From the NCBI GenBank assembly GCA_963738615.1, contig CAVTXI010000019.1, positions 1,240,001 to 1,304,000 of the forward strand: a DNA stretch of 64,000 nt. Reading direction: 5' to 3'. The position numbers were made by a program, and so were the translations under genes. Source of the DNA: CAVTWY01 sp963738615. Lineage in GTDB: Bacteria; Pseudomonadota; Gammaproteobacteria; Burkholderiales; Burkholderiaceae_C. This document shows positions 56,818 to 64,000 of the stretch, in pieces. Under the pieces are notes generated by a model. The model was not told where the DNA came from. It worked only from the letters and a program-made list of their open reading frames with translations, and did not search any database. Each line of letters begins with the position of its first letter. Positions within the stretch are counted from its first letter, which is position 1.

Positions 56818-56844
56818 GTGACCCGCGCGGCACGGCATCGTGAA
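56818..56844 (+). promoter_or_regulatory. Possible ECF-type promoter of the DUF2282 gene
   Basis: GTGACC (56818-56823) and CGTGAA (56839-56844) with 15 bases between resemble an ECF sigma -35/-10 pair upstream of the DUF2282 gene. Bufferin genes in related bacteria are under ECF control; here it is tentative. Confidence 0.25.
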
Positions 56845-56871
56845 GCGTGCTGCCCAGACTTCTCCCCTGTC

Positions 56872-56898
56872 GAAGCCGTGCACCCCCTGCGGGGCTTC
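56872..56898. promoter_or_regulatory. Hairpin in the leader of the DUF2282 gene
   Basis: GAAGCC (56872-56877) and GGCTTC (56893-56898) form a stem with an inner GCA/TGC pair. It lies 33 bases before the start codon, so it may be a transcript-leader structure or an extragenic palindrome. Confidence 0.4.
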
Positions 56899-56930
56899 GT
56901 GCCTTCCTCTTCACCTCGACAGGAGATTCC

Positions 56931-57245
56931 ATGAACGCCACTTCGCAGCAGATGATCCACAGCGCCATTGCCGGCGTGCTCGCACTCGGCCTCGGCTCAG
57001 GCACGAGCGCCGCCTTCGCGCAGAAAGCCGAGATGGAAAAGTGCGCCGGCATCGTCAAGGCCGGCAAGAACGACTGCGGCACGAGCAAGGCGGCGTGTGC
57101 CGGCACGTCGACCGCCGATCGCGATTCCGAAGCCTGGATCCTCGTGCCCAAGGGCACCTGCGAGCGCATCGCGGGCGGCATGGTGACGAACAAGGCGCAC
57201 AACATGCCCGGTGGCGCGGTCGAGGCCGCGAAGAAGAAGGGTTGA
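56931..57245 (+). CDS. DUF2282 periplasmic protein (bufferin-like BufA1 precursor)
   Basis: 104 residues with AGGAG 7 bases before the ATG. A signal peptide of about 30 residues (ends TSAAFAQ) is followed by four cysteines at 38, 49, 56 and 77 in the contexts EKCAGIVKAGKNDC, KAACAG and VPKGTCERIAGG. This is the DUF2282/BufA1 layout; in bufferins, an MNIO enzyme (BufB) turns such cysteines into copper-binding groups. The usual bufB and bufC genes are not beside it; only a DoxX gene follows 11 bases later. Confidence 0.85.
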   Translation: MNATSQQMIHSAIAGVLALGLGSGTSAAFAQKAEMEKCAGIVKAGKNDCGTSKAACAGTSTADRDSEAWILVPKGTCERIAGGMVTNKAHNMPGGAVEAAKKKG

Positions 57246-57256
57246 GGAGACCTGCC

Positions 57257-57722
57257 ATGACCATGACGATGCCCGGGACCCCGCGCGTGCGCAGCCTCCT
57301 GCAACGCGGCCGCCGCGCCCTCGATTTCGCCGCGCCGATCGCCGACCTGTTGGTGCGCCTTGCGGTCGCGAGTGCGTTCTTCAAGGCCGGCATGGCGAAG
57401 CTCGCGAACTGGCCGGCGACGCTGTACCTCTTCGAGAACGAGTACGCCGTGCCGCTGCTGCCGCCCGAACTCGCGGCCTATCCTCGGCACGGGTGCCGAG
57501 CTGGTGTTGCCGGTGCTGCTCGTGCTGGGCTTGGGCACGCGCTTCGCGGCCTTCGGGCTCTTCGTCTTCAACATCGTTGCGGTGGCGTCTTATCCCGACT
57601 TGGGCGCGGCAGGCCTGCGCGATCACATGACGTGGGGCCTGCTGCTGCTGGTCACGGTGCTGCACGGCCCGGGCAAGCTTGCGCTGGACCACGCAATCAC
57701 ACGGCGCTGGCTGCCGCGCTGA
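57257..57722 (+). CDS. DoxX-family membrane protein (frameshift near 57482)
   Basis: About 155 residues with four membrane segments: LLVRLAVASAFFKAGMAKLA, then TGAELVLPVLLVLGLGTRFA and a third/fourth pair. The early YLFENEYAVPLLPPELAA and late HMTWGLLLLVTVLHGPGKLAL are DoxX features. An extra base in tatcctcgg near 57482 breaks the frame. The start has AGGAG 7 bases upstream. DoxX genes are common partners in bufferin operons. Confidence 0.85.
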
Positions 57723-57770
57723 GGCGCAGCCCTTCGCAGCCCGGCGATCCAATTGATCAAGGAGAAGCTC

Positions 57771-58555
57771 ATGCTCGCGAAACGATCGGCCATCGTCACC
57801 GGCTCCACCAGCGGCATCGGCCTCGGCATCGCCCGCGGCTTGGCGCAGCAGGGTGCCGACGTCATGCTCAACGGCTTCGGCGACGCCGACGAAATCGAAG
57901 CCACGCGCGCCGCGCTCGAGCGCGAGCACGGCGTGCGTGTGCGCTACTCGGGCGCCGACATGAGCCGGCCCGACCAGATCCGCGCGCTGGCGCAGGACGC
58001 CACCGCCGCGCTTCGGCAAGGTCGACATCGTCGTCAACAACGCCGGCATCCAGCACGTGGCGCCGGTCGAAGACTTCCCCGACGAGAAGTGGGACGCGGT
58101 GCTGGCGATCAACCTCGCGTCGGCGTTCCATCTCATCAAGGCGCTGGTGCCGCAGATGAAGGCGCGTCGCAGCGGGCCGCATCATCAACATCGCGTCGGC
58201 GCACGGCCTGACCGCGTCGCCGTTCAAGAGCGCCTACGTCGCCGCCAAGCACGGCATGGTGGGCCTGTCGAAGACGGTCGCGCTCGAACTTGCCGAGTAC
58301 GGCATCACCTGCAACACGATCTGCCCCGGCTACGTGAAGACGCCGCTGGTCGAGAAGCAGATCGCCGATCAGGCCAAGGCGCACGGCATTTCGCCCGAGC
58401 GCGTGGTGCGCGAGGTGATGTTGTCGCACCAGGCGCGCAAGGCGTTCGTCGAGGTCGAGGAGCTCGCCGCGCTCGCGGTGTTCCTCGCGTCCGACGCCGC
58501 CGCGTCGATCACCGCCGCCGCCATTCCCATGGACGGCGGCTGGACTCAACACTGA
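57771..58555 (+). CDS. 3-hydroxybutyrate dehydrogenase-type SDR (frame breaks near 58008 and 58172)
   Basis: About 260 residues. TGSTSGIGLGIARGLAQQGA, DIVVNNAGIQHVAPVEDF, SAYVAAKHGMVGLSKTVALE and the C-terminal CPGYVKTPLVEKQI, then PMDGGWTQH are characteristic of BdhA-type D-3-hydroxybutyrate dehydrogenase. The start has GGAG 7 bases upstream. Each break fits one extra base. It converts 3-hydroxybutyrate to acetoacetate in poly-hydroxybutyrate turnover, and neighbours (patatin, small acidic protein) fit. Confidence 0.8.
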
Positions 58556-58586
58556 CCCACTCACTCACCCACCCAGGAGACGAACC

Positions 58587-58774
58587 ATGGACACCCTGAT
58601 GCTGGCCGAAGAGCGCTTCGACGAAGACCTGCTCACGATCGATGCGTTGCTCGAGTCGCCCGACGCCGACGTCGGCGCTCGACGACGACGACTGGTTCGA
58701 GGACGCGCGGCCTGGTGCCGACTGGCCCGCCGCTGCGCATCGAAGCCTGCGCGGTCGAAGGCGCACGGGCTTAA
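58587..58774 (+). CDS. Small acidic protein between SDR and patatin genes (frame breaks)
   Basis: About 62 residues. MDTLMLAEERFDEDLLTIDA, then DDDDWFEDARPGADWP and LRIEACAVEGARA, ending in TAA at 58772, when two shifts are corrected. An RBS-like GGAG lies 8 bases before the start. I do not know its family; small acidic genes between bdhA and DUF3734-type patatin genes are common in this group as far as I recall. Confidence 0.45.
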
Positions 58775-58816
58775 GGTCCGAAGAGCACGAACGCTCACCC
58801 CGGCAGGACCACCGCC

Positions 58817-60028
58817 ATGAAGCCCCAAGCCAACGAGAAGAGCACGCGCCAGCCCACCCGTCGCCCGCGCCCTGCGCGCAGCGACAAGCGCACGCGCTGC
58901 CGTCGTGCCCGCGAACGGCTCGCCACGCGACACGCCGGGTCAGGTCGTACTCGTGCTCCAAGGCGGCGGCGCGCTCGGCGCGTACCAGGTCGGCGTGTAC
59001 CAGGCGCTGCACGAATCGGGCATCGAGCCCGACTGGGTCATCGGCACGTCGATCGGCGCGATCAACGCCGCGCTGATCGCCGGCAACCCGATAGCGCAGC
59101 GGCTCGAGCGGCTGCGACACCTTCTGGTCGCGCATGCAGCAAGGCGGCGGCATCGTGTGGCGCCGACCTCGGGCACGACCCCTTCGGCTTCGCACGCGCA
59201 GCGGCCAACTGGGCCACGATGATGCGCGGCATCAACGGCTTCTTCGCGCCGAACCCGCTGTCGTGGAGCGGGCCGATGGCCGAGGTCGGGGTCGAATCGG
59301 CGGCCTACTACAGCACCGCGCCGCTGCGCGACACGCTGCACGAGCTGGTCGACTTCGAATACCTGTGCCGCTGCCAGACGCGCATGACGGTCGGCGCGGT
59401 GAACGTGCGCAGCGGCCACATGCGCTACTTCGACAACCGCGACCAGCCGATCGGCGTCGACCACGTGATGGCGTCGGGCGCGTTGCCGCCGGCGTTCGGC
59501 GCGATCCGCATCGACGACGAGCCGTACTGGGACGGCGGCATCTACTCGAACACGCCGATCGAGGCGGTGCTGGACGACAAGCCGCGGCGCAGCGCGCTGA
59601 TCTTCGCCGTCAACGTGTGGCACCAGAGCGCGCCCGAGCCGGTGTCGCTGCAGCAGGTGGCCGCGCGCCAGAAGGATAATCAATACGCGAGCCGCGCCGA
59701 CAGCCACATCCTGCGCCAGAAGCAGATCCACCGCCTGCGCCACGTCATCCGCGAACTGCACAAGCGCATGCCCGCCAGCCAGCGCGACGACGCGGCGGTG
59801 CGCGAGCTGGCCGCCTACGGCTGCGGCACGACGATGCACGTGGCGCACCTGCTGGCGCCGCGCATCGACGGCGAAGACCAGACGAAGGACATCGACTTCA
59901 CGCCCGCCGGCGTGCGCGCGCGCCGCGACGCCGGTTACGCCGACGCCATGCGCATGATCGAACGCGCGCCGTGGCAACACGCCGAGGCCGATGCGATCGA
60001 AGGCGTGATCGAGCACGTGAACCCCTGA
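58817..60028 (+). CDS. Patatin-like phospholipase with DUF3734-type C-terminus (frame breaks)
   Basis: About 400 residues after correction. The oxyanion loop LQGGGALGAYQVGVYQAL, nucleophile elbow GTSIGA and catalytic Asp in YWDGGIYSNTPIEAVLD are present, with TIM-like segments between. The C-terminal half (FDFEYLC-like, LIFAVNVWHQSAPEPVSLQQ) is typical of the DUF3734 branch linked with poly-hydroxybutyrate metabolism. Frame shifts occur near 58905, 59110 and 59160. It acts on acyl esters or lipids, cytoplasmic. Confidence 0.8.
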   Translation: MKPQANEKSTRQPTRRPRPARSDKRTRCRRARERLATRHAGSGRTRAPRRRRARRVPGRRVPGAARIGHRARLGHRHVDRRDQRRADRRQPDSAAARAAATPSGRACSKAAASCGADLGHDPFGFARAAANWATMMRGINGFFAPNPLSWSGPMAEVGVESAAYYSTAPLRDTLHELVDFEYLCRCQTRMTVGAVNVRSGHMRYFDNRDQPIGVDHVMASGALPPAFGAIRIDDEPYWDGGIYSNTPIEAVLDDKPRRSALIFAVNVWHQSAPEPVSLQQVAARQKDNQYASRADSHILRQKQIHRLRHVIRELHKRMPASQRDDAAVRELAAYGCGTTMHVAHLLAPRIDGEDQTKDIDFTPAGVRARRDAGYADAMRMIERAPWQHAEADAIEGVIEHVNP

Positions 60029-60082
60029 CATCGAGCGTGCACGGCCGCGCCCGGACCTTGTGACCTCGACCAGGAATAAAAG

Positions 60083-60106
60083 CCGTTCGGGCTGAGCCTG
60101 TCGAAG
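60083..60106. repeat. Extragenic repeat of the TTCGGGCTGAGCCTGTCGAA type
   Basis: ccg followed by ttcgggctgagcctgtcgaa and g; the motif is a partial palindrome (TTCG...CGAA) scattered between genes in many betaproteobacteria. A diverged relative lies at 41570-41615. Two further partial gtcgaagc units follow up to 60132. Confidence 0.6.
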
Positions 60107-60160
60107 CCCCGCGCCCGTCGAAGCGTCGAAGCCCTCTCCCATCCCTTCGGGTGACCAACC

Positions 60161-61226
60161 ATGAACCTGATGCTCGACAGCGTCGCCTTCGTTCTGGTCG
60201 TGGCCTGCGTCGGCCTGATGGGCTTCGCGATCCAGCGCGGCGGCACCTGCACCGTGGCCGCGGTCGAGGAGCTGGTCGACCAGGGCCGCATGCGACGCCT
60301 TGCGGCGATGGCCGAGGCGAGCCTGTGGGTTGCCGGCGGCCTGGTGCTGCGCGAAGGCGCTGCACCTGCTTGGCGCCGTGCCCGCGGGCCATGCCGTCAG
60401 CGCATGGACGATCGCCGGCGGCGCGCTGCTGGGGCTGGGCGCGTACGTCAACGGCGCCTGCGTCTTCGGCGCGATCGCGCGCCTGGGTTCGGGCGAGTGG
60501 GTCTACCTGCTCACGCCGCTGGGCTTCCTGGCCGGCAGCGCCAGCATCGACGCGATCTTCACGCCGCCGCAGGTGCAGCCGCTGGACGCAGGCTCGTTGA
60601 TCTTCGAGGCCTCGGCGTGGCTGGCGCTGCCGTGGACCGCGTTCGCCGCGTGGCGCGTCGCGCGTCCGTGGTTCGGTGCCGATGCCGGTGCCGGTGCCGG
60701 TGCCGGCGTGATGCGCACGTGGTGGACAAGCGCGCGTGAGGTCGCGGCGCGCGTCTGGTCGCCGCACGCCGCCACCGCGGTGATCGGCATCACCTTCGTC
60801 GTCGCCTTCGTGCTTGCCGGCGCGTGGGCCTACACCGACGCGCTGGCCGAATGGGGGCGCGGCATGTTCGGCATGGCCGGCAGCCGCGAAGGCCCCGTGC
60901 GCCTGACGCTGGTACTCGCGCTCTTCGCCGGCGCGGTGTGGGGCGGCTGGACGGCGGGCCGTTTACGCAGCCGCCGCCCGAGCGCCGCGCAGGCGCTGCG
61001 CTGCTTCGGCGGCGGCGCGTTGATGGCGTGGGGCAGCCTGCTGATCCCGGGGTCGAACGACGGCCTCATCCTCATCGGCATGCCGCTGCTGTGGCCGTAC
61101 GCGTGGGTGGCGTTCGGGACGCTGGTGGTGACGATCGGGGGGTTGCTCGTGGCAAGGCGGGCGTGGGGGCGCGGGGGCGAGCGGCGTCATGGTGGGCGAG
61201 CAGGGGTGAGGCGTGGCGAGCGATGA
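60161..61226 (+). CDS. YeeE/YedE-family membrane transporter (frameshift near 60350)
   Basis: About 355 residues, around nine membrane segments. The N-terminal FAIQRGGTCTVAAVEELVDQ and the later YVNGACVFGAIARLGSGEWVY carry the two conserved Cys-containing loops of YeeE, and LLIPGSNDGLILIG the central one. YeeE/YedE proteins import thiosulfate or related sulfur compounds. A single added base near 60347-60352 breaks the frame. The start has no strong RBS. Confidence 0.8.
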
Positions 61227-61358
61227 CTGACCTTTTCGAGCGTTCCATCTCCCTCCGGCCGCGAACCGTTCTCGCGCTCTTGTCGTGCTCTCGCGGCGAT
61301 GACCGATGATCGAGCGGCTTGCCGTCGACAACGCGACGCGTTCAGGTCTATTCAGGTC

Positions 61359-62324
61359 TTAACGAAGAGCCTTGAGCATTTGCTCCAACATCAAGCGCTG
61401 AGTCCTAAGATCCTTTCGTAGCTGGAGCCTGCGCACATCGTCAAAGGCCTCCGGCTTGCCGGGCGTGGGTTCGAAGAGAAGAGCCCCGGCCGTTGCGTCC
61501 ACCCTCGGTTTCTGATGAGCGAGCGCATTGCGCCACTGCAGAAGATTCTTGATGCCGTCGACGCCCGCCTTGTGTGGCTTCAGCTGCTCATGTTCCTTGC
61601 ACAAGCCAACGACCACGTTCACGCGACGGGTGCTGTCAAAGCCCCTCGCTGCTAGAAGCGTCTCGAAATCCGCAGGGTCCAGGGCAGTGACCGCGTCAAT
61701 GAGCTTCTCGAACTCGTCGAAACTCGTATGGTCTTTTTGCTTGACGAGCAACTTCAGGTGGTTGACCACTGGCCTCATCTTCGCCAGCAGCTTGCGACAC
61801 AGCTCAACTCTCTTGCCTTCGTCAAGACTATCGTGCACCGCACGAATAACGTCGGCTACGAGATGGTCAATATCAGCAACACCGGCCATAACAATGCCCC
61901 GCATGTTGTCAACGTCCACGACCTTGCGAACGGTCAGTTTGAACACGTCTCGTAGCTTTCCGAGAAGAAGCTGCTCATCCCGCCCCGAGAAGAAGACGCC
62001 CTCCAGTTGCTGATCGGCGGCCACCGCGCGCAGAGTGGGAAGACCTGAGTTCGAGTAGAAGATCACCTCCGTCAAACAGTCTTGTCCTCTGACTTGCTGA
62101 ATCACGTCGCTGCCGCGAAGTTCATCGTCAATGTTGTAGTCGATAACAAGCAAGTCGAACTGACGACCATCGATAGGCGCCCTTATCTCGTCGGGGGTCA
62201 TCCGGAATTCGAGGTCGAGGTCAAACCCCTCTTCTTCCACGTAGCGGCGAAACGACTCCATGTCAAGACTCTCGACGAAGTCGCGCTCGTCTTCGACCCA
62301 AAGCACACGATAGACAAGGTTCAT
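61359..62324 (-). CDS. Response regulator with helical C-terminal domain
   Basis: 321 residues. The receiver domain has the acidic pair Glu11-Asp12 (VLWVEDERDF), phospho-acceptor Asp62 (LLVIDYNIDDE) and VIFYSNSG for the Thr/Ser position. The switch Lys is not obvious (Ser-Gly-Arg instead). The C-terminal half (about 130-321) is helical, with WRNALAHQKP resembling a HEPN-like Arg-x4-6-His motif but incomplete. No known output domain. It is coupled by ATGA to the kinase-like gene. AT content here is higher than in the surroundings, consistent with acquisition. Confidence 0.78.
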   Translation of the reverse strand: MNLVYRVLWVEDERDFVESLDMESFRRYVEEEGFDLDLEFRMTPDEIRAPIDGRQFDLLVIDYNIDDELRGSDVIQQVRGQDCLTEVIFYSNSGLPTLRAVAADQQLEGVFFSGRDEQLLLGKLRDVFKLTVRKVVDVDNMRGIVMAGVADIDHLVADVIRAVHDSLDEGKRVELCRKLLAKMRPVVNHLKLLVKQKDHTSFDEFEKLIDAVTALDPADFETLLAARGFDSTRRVNVVVGLCKEHEQLKPHKAGVDGIKNLLQWRNALAHQKPRVDATAGALLFEPTPGKPEAFDDVRRLQLRKDLRTQRLMLEQMLKALR

Positions 62325-64000
62325 TTGAACAACCGTATCGACAACCGAAATCCGGCAGCCTCTGGATCAACCAAGTGGATTGACCCACCCATCTCTGCCA
62401 CGGTCTCGCGAACGTGATATAGCCCTAGGCCCGAGCCGTTCGTCGTTGTCACGCCGCGCTCGAAGACGCTCTCGGGGGGACGAACAGTTTTCGACAAGCC
62501 TGATCCATCGTCAGCCACATCAATCCGCAACTCGTTCTCTGTCGGAAGATTCATGACAACATCGAACTTCTTGGCCCCGGCGCGTGTGCTGTTGCTTGCG
62601 AGGTTGTCGAAGACGATCGCCAGATCGATAGGCTTGAACCGCATCATGAAGGGCTCTTCGAAGAGTCGCCGAACGGAAACGGCTAGTCGTTGGGCACTGG
62701 CATCCTTCGCCACGTTGACGAGGTACTCCTGGATGTACTGAGCAATGTCGCCGGTCATCGTGCCCGTCTTCATTCGGAAGTTCGCCTTCGTTGCAAAGTC
62801 CGTGACGGTGACGGCCCTTACGGTGGCGCTTAGGGCACGCTCGACGAACTCCCGTGCCTTGTTCTGGTCACCGTTTCGAAGCTGGCTCAGCGCTTTCTCG
62901 AGGAAGTTTCTGGAGGTCCGGGCATAGATGCCTGCCTGGTGATGAAGGAGCAAGAGCTGGTCATGGTCGGATCCCGCGCTGAGCCTGGCAAACAGAATCT
63001 CGCTGTGCTGGGTAGACACTTGGCGTTCGAGATCGACGTTGCGTTTGGCGATGCCGCGTGCAACCGCCTTGAGGCGCGCAACCTGTCGGTCCTTTCGGCT
63101 CGCCGCAAGCGTAGTCTTTTCCAGTGCGTCTCGTTGCCGCGAGAATTCACCTTCGACCTTGCGGAGGGCTGCCCGGAGGTCCTTACCGACTACTTTGGGG
63201 TCGAAACCCGAGAAGCTCTCCAGAATCTCCTTGATGTCGTCCTCGCGCTCCTGTGCGAGCGCATCCAGGAGATCGGGATCGATGTCGATCTCCTTGGCAG
63301 TAGCGACTGATGCACCAACGATGCGCACGAGGTCCAGCGCGATGCGCCTGCGCTTGGTGTCTGCCGAGAGGTCATAGACTTCGCCCCCGGGCATTGCCTG
63401 ATCGCCCGGAATTTCGCCGCGGTTGAGCTTCTGCCTCAGATGATCGGGAACTGTGTCCCAGTCCAGCCCGCTGACCACGAATCGCTCCAGACGTTTCAGG
63501 GCCGTATAAGCGAGGCCGTCAGTGCTGGTCAAGCGCGCGTAGGCATCGTTTCGCACGACGCCCTCGCGGTTCGATACCACGCGAAGCTGCGTCGTCTTGT
63601 CCCGCACGTCTATGACACCAAGGACCTCGCGGACACCAAGGTGGCGCCCAGTGCCCTGTGCCTTTCTGTTGTCGAGCTTGAGCCAGTCGTTGTCGCGATC
63701 ACCGTACGGGGCAATTCGATACCCATTGACGAAGAGAAAAACCGATCCAAAGTCGACCAGGTGCTGGCCGGTCTGTCGCTTGAAGTACGCCTTTTTGTAA
63801 GAGTTCATGTAGTGCAGTACTACGCCCACTCCCTTTAGCGGCGCAAACTCGTCAGTCTCCTCGACGAGGCGGTACACACGAGCTCCGTCGTGAAACAACT
63901 CTGTAGTCAAGTGCCTTCCTGAGGTATCAAGTACCAGCTCGATGTAGCTAGTCCTGAATTTGAGCGTCCGAAACACCTGGTTCTCGATGACGCCGTTTAC
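62321..64000 (-). CDS. Hsp90-like ATPase / histidine-kinase-like protein (partial, runs off right edge)
   Basis: At least 559 residues, the frame being open to the edge (a GTG at 63976 would be a start but upstream codons remain open). The visible N-terminus (FLFVNGYRIAPYGDRDNDWL, then VVSNREGVV) resembles the middle segment that follows an Hsp90/MORC-type ATPase, so an extra ATPase domain probably lies outside. A coiled-coil follows (about 260-330), then helices with LLHHQAGIYARTSRNFLEKA in the place of a dimerisation helix, and a GHKL kinase ATP site: N-box FDNLASNSTRAGA, G1 ADDGSGLS, G2 TTNGSGLGLYHV. No phospho-His motif of standard form is visible. It shares an operon with the response regulator. 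Confidence 0.75.
   Translation of the reverse strand, partial: VNGVIENQVFRTLKFRTSYIELVLDTSGRHLTTELFHDGARVYRLVEETDEFAPLKGVGVVLHYMNSYKKAYFKRQTGQHLVDFGSVFLFVNGYRIAPYGDRDNDWLKLDNRKAQGTGRHLGVREVLGVIDVRDKTTQLRVVSNREGVVRNDAYARLTSTDGLAYTALKRLERFVVSGLDWDTVPDHLRQKLNRGEIPGDQAMPGGEVYDLSADTKRRRIALDLVRIVGASVATAKEIDIDPDLLDALAQEREDDIKEILESFSGFDPKVVGKDLRAALRKVEGEFSRQRDALEKTTLAASRKDRQVARLKAVARGIAKRNVDLERQVSTQHSEILFARLSAGSDHDQLLLLHHQAGIYARTSRNFLEKALSQLRNGDQNKAREFVERALSATVRAVTVTDFATKANFRMKTGTMTGDIAQYIQEYLVNVAKDASAQRLAVSVRRLFEEPFMMRFKPIDLAIVFDNLASNSTRAGAKKFDVVMNLPTENELRIDVADDGSGLSKTVRPPESVFERGVTTTNGSGLGLYHVRETVAEMGGSIHLVDPEAAGFRLSIRLFK

Overview
The window is 64 kb of GC-rich DNA from a proteobacterium, most likely a betaproteobacterium of the order Burkholderiales. 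This is an inference from gene content: a Bug-type solute receptor, three CUT1-type ABC sugar(-acid) importers, an ECF42/DGPF pair, 3-hydroxybutyrate/patatin genes, a TTCGGGCTGAGC-type intergenic repeat and BrnT/BrnA toxin-antitoxin modules. I see no rRNA, tRNA or CRISPR array.

Layout. 1-1.4 kb: a secreted protein with a ricin-like lectin tail, cut by the left edge. 1.7-11 kb: chromosomal genes, namely a large winged-helix/ATPase regulator divergent from an AraC regulator, a lipocalin, a CPBP-like membrane protein, a dienelactone hydrolase, a 3-hydroxyisobutyrate-dehydrogenase-like enzyme and an ECF42 sigma factor with its DGPF partner. 10.8-22.8 kb: a long minus-strand operon (ABC importer, dehydrogenase, IlvD/Edd sugar-acid dehydratase, RraA-like aldolase, SDR) that ends in a fused AAA-TOPRIM (DUF4435) protein resembling a single-gene PARIS defence system. 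It is divergent from a GntR regulator and an LDH2-type dehydrogenase. 22.8-27 kb: YciI, a frame-broken gamma-glutamyltransferase, an M16 peptidase and YaeQ. 27-38.4 kb: a second sugar-acid locus with a FadR-type regulator, gluconokinase, complete ABC importer, two hydroxyacid dehydrogenases, a DenD-like dehydrogenase, SDR, AzlCD and an HpcH/HpaI aldolase.

38.5-48.9 kb: a third ABC importer whose genes are split by accessory cassettes (ORF6N protein, BrnT/BrnA, a decayed copy of the permease 3' end, DUF2513, a GIY-YIG protein). It is followed by a second BrnT/BrnA, a truncated antitoxin and a probable D-apionate lactonase. 48.9-53.5 kb: a monooxygenase-like small protein, then a very unusual gene. 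This is a cytoplasmic reductive dehalogenase with two [4Fe-4S] motifs, apparently fused to a flavin/NAD/[2Fe-2S] reductase, in an operon with a Bug receptor. 53.5-61.2 kb: pgk, a zinc-ribbon membrane protein, a bufferin-like DUF2282 peptide with DoxX, a 3-hydroxybutyrate dehydrogenase/patatin cluster and a YeeE/YedE transporter. 61.3-64 kb: a response regulator coupled to an ATPase/histidine-kinase-like protein that runs off the right edge.

The metabolic theme is capture and oxidation of sugar acids: three importers, each near regulators, dehydrogenases, a dehydratase, aldolases or a lactonase. A shared TCATA-N3-TATGA-like motif at the control regions of the first two loci suggests common GntR control. 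The caveat for the reader is that many genes between 18 and 61 kb are interrupted by single-base shifts, almost all behaving like one added base. The protein families are otherwise well conserved, so I treat most of these as likely sequence errors and annotate full spans.
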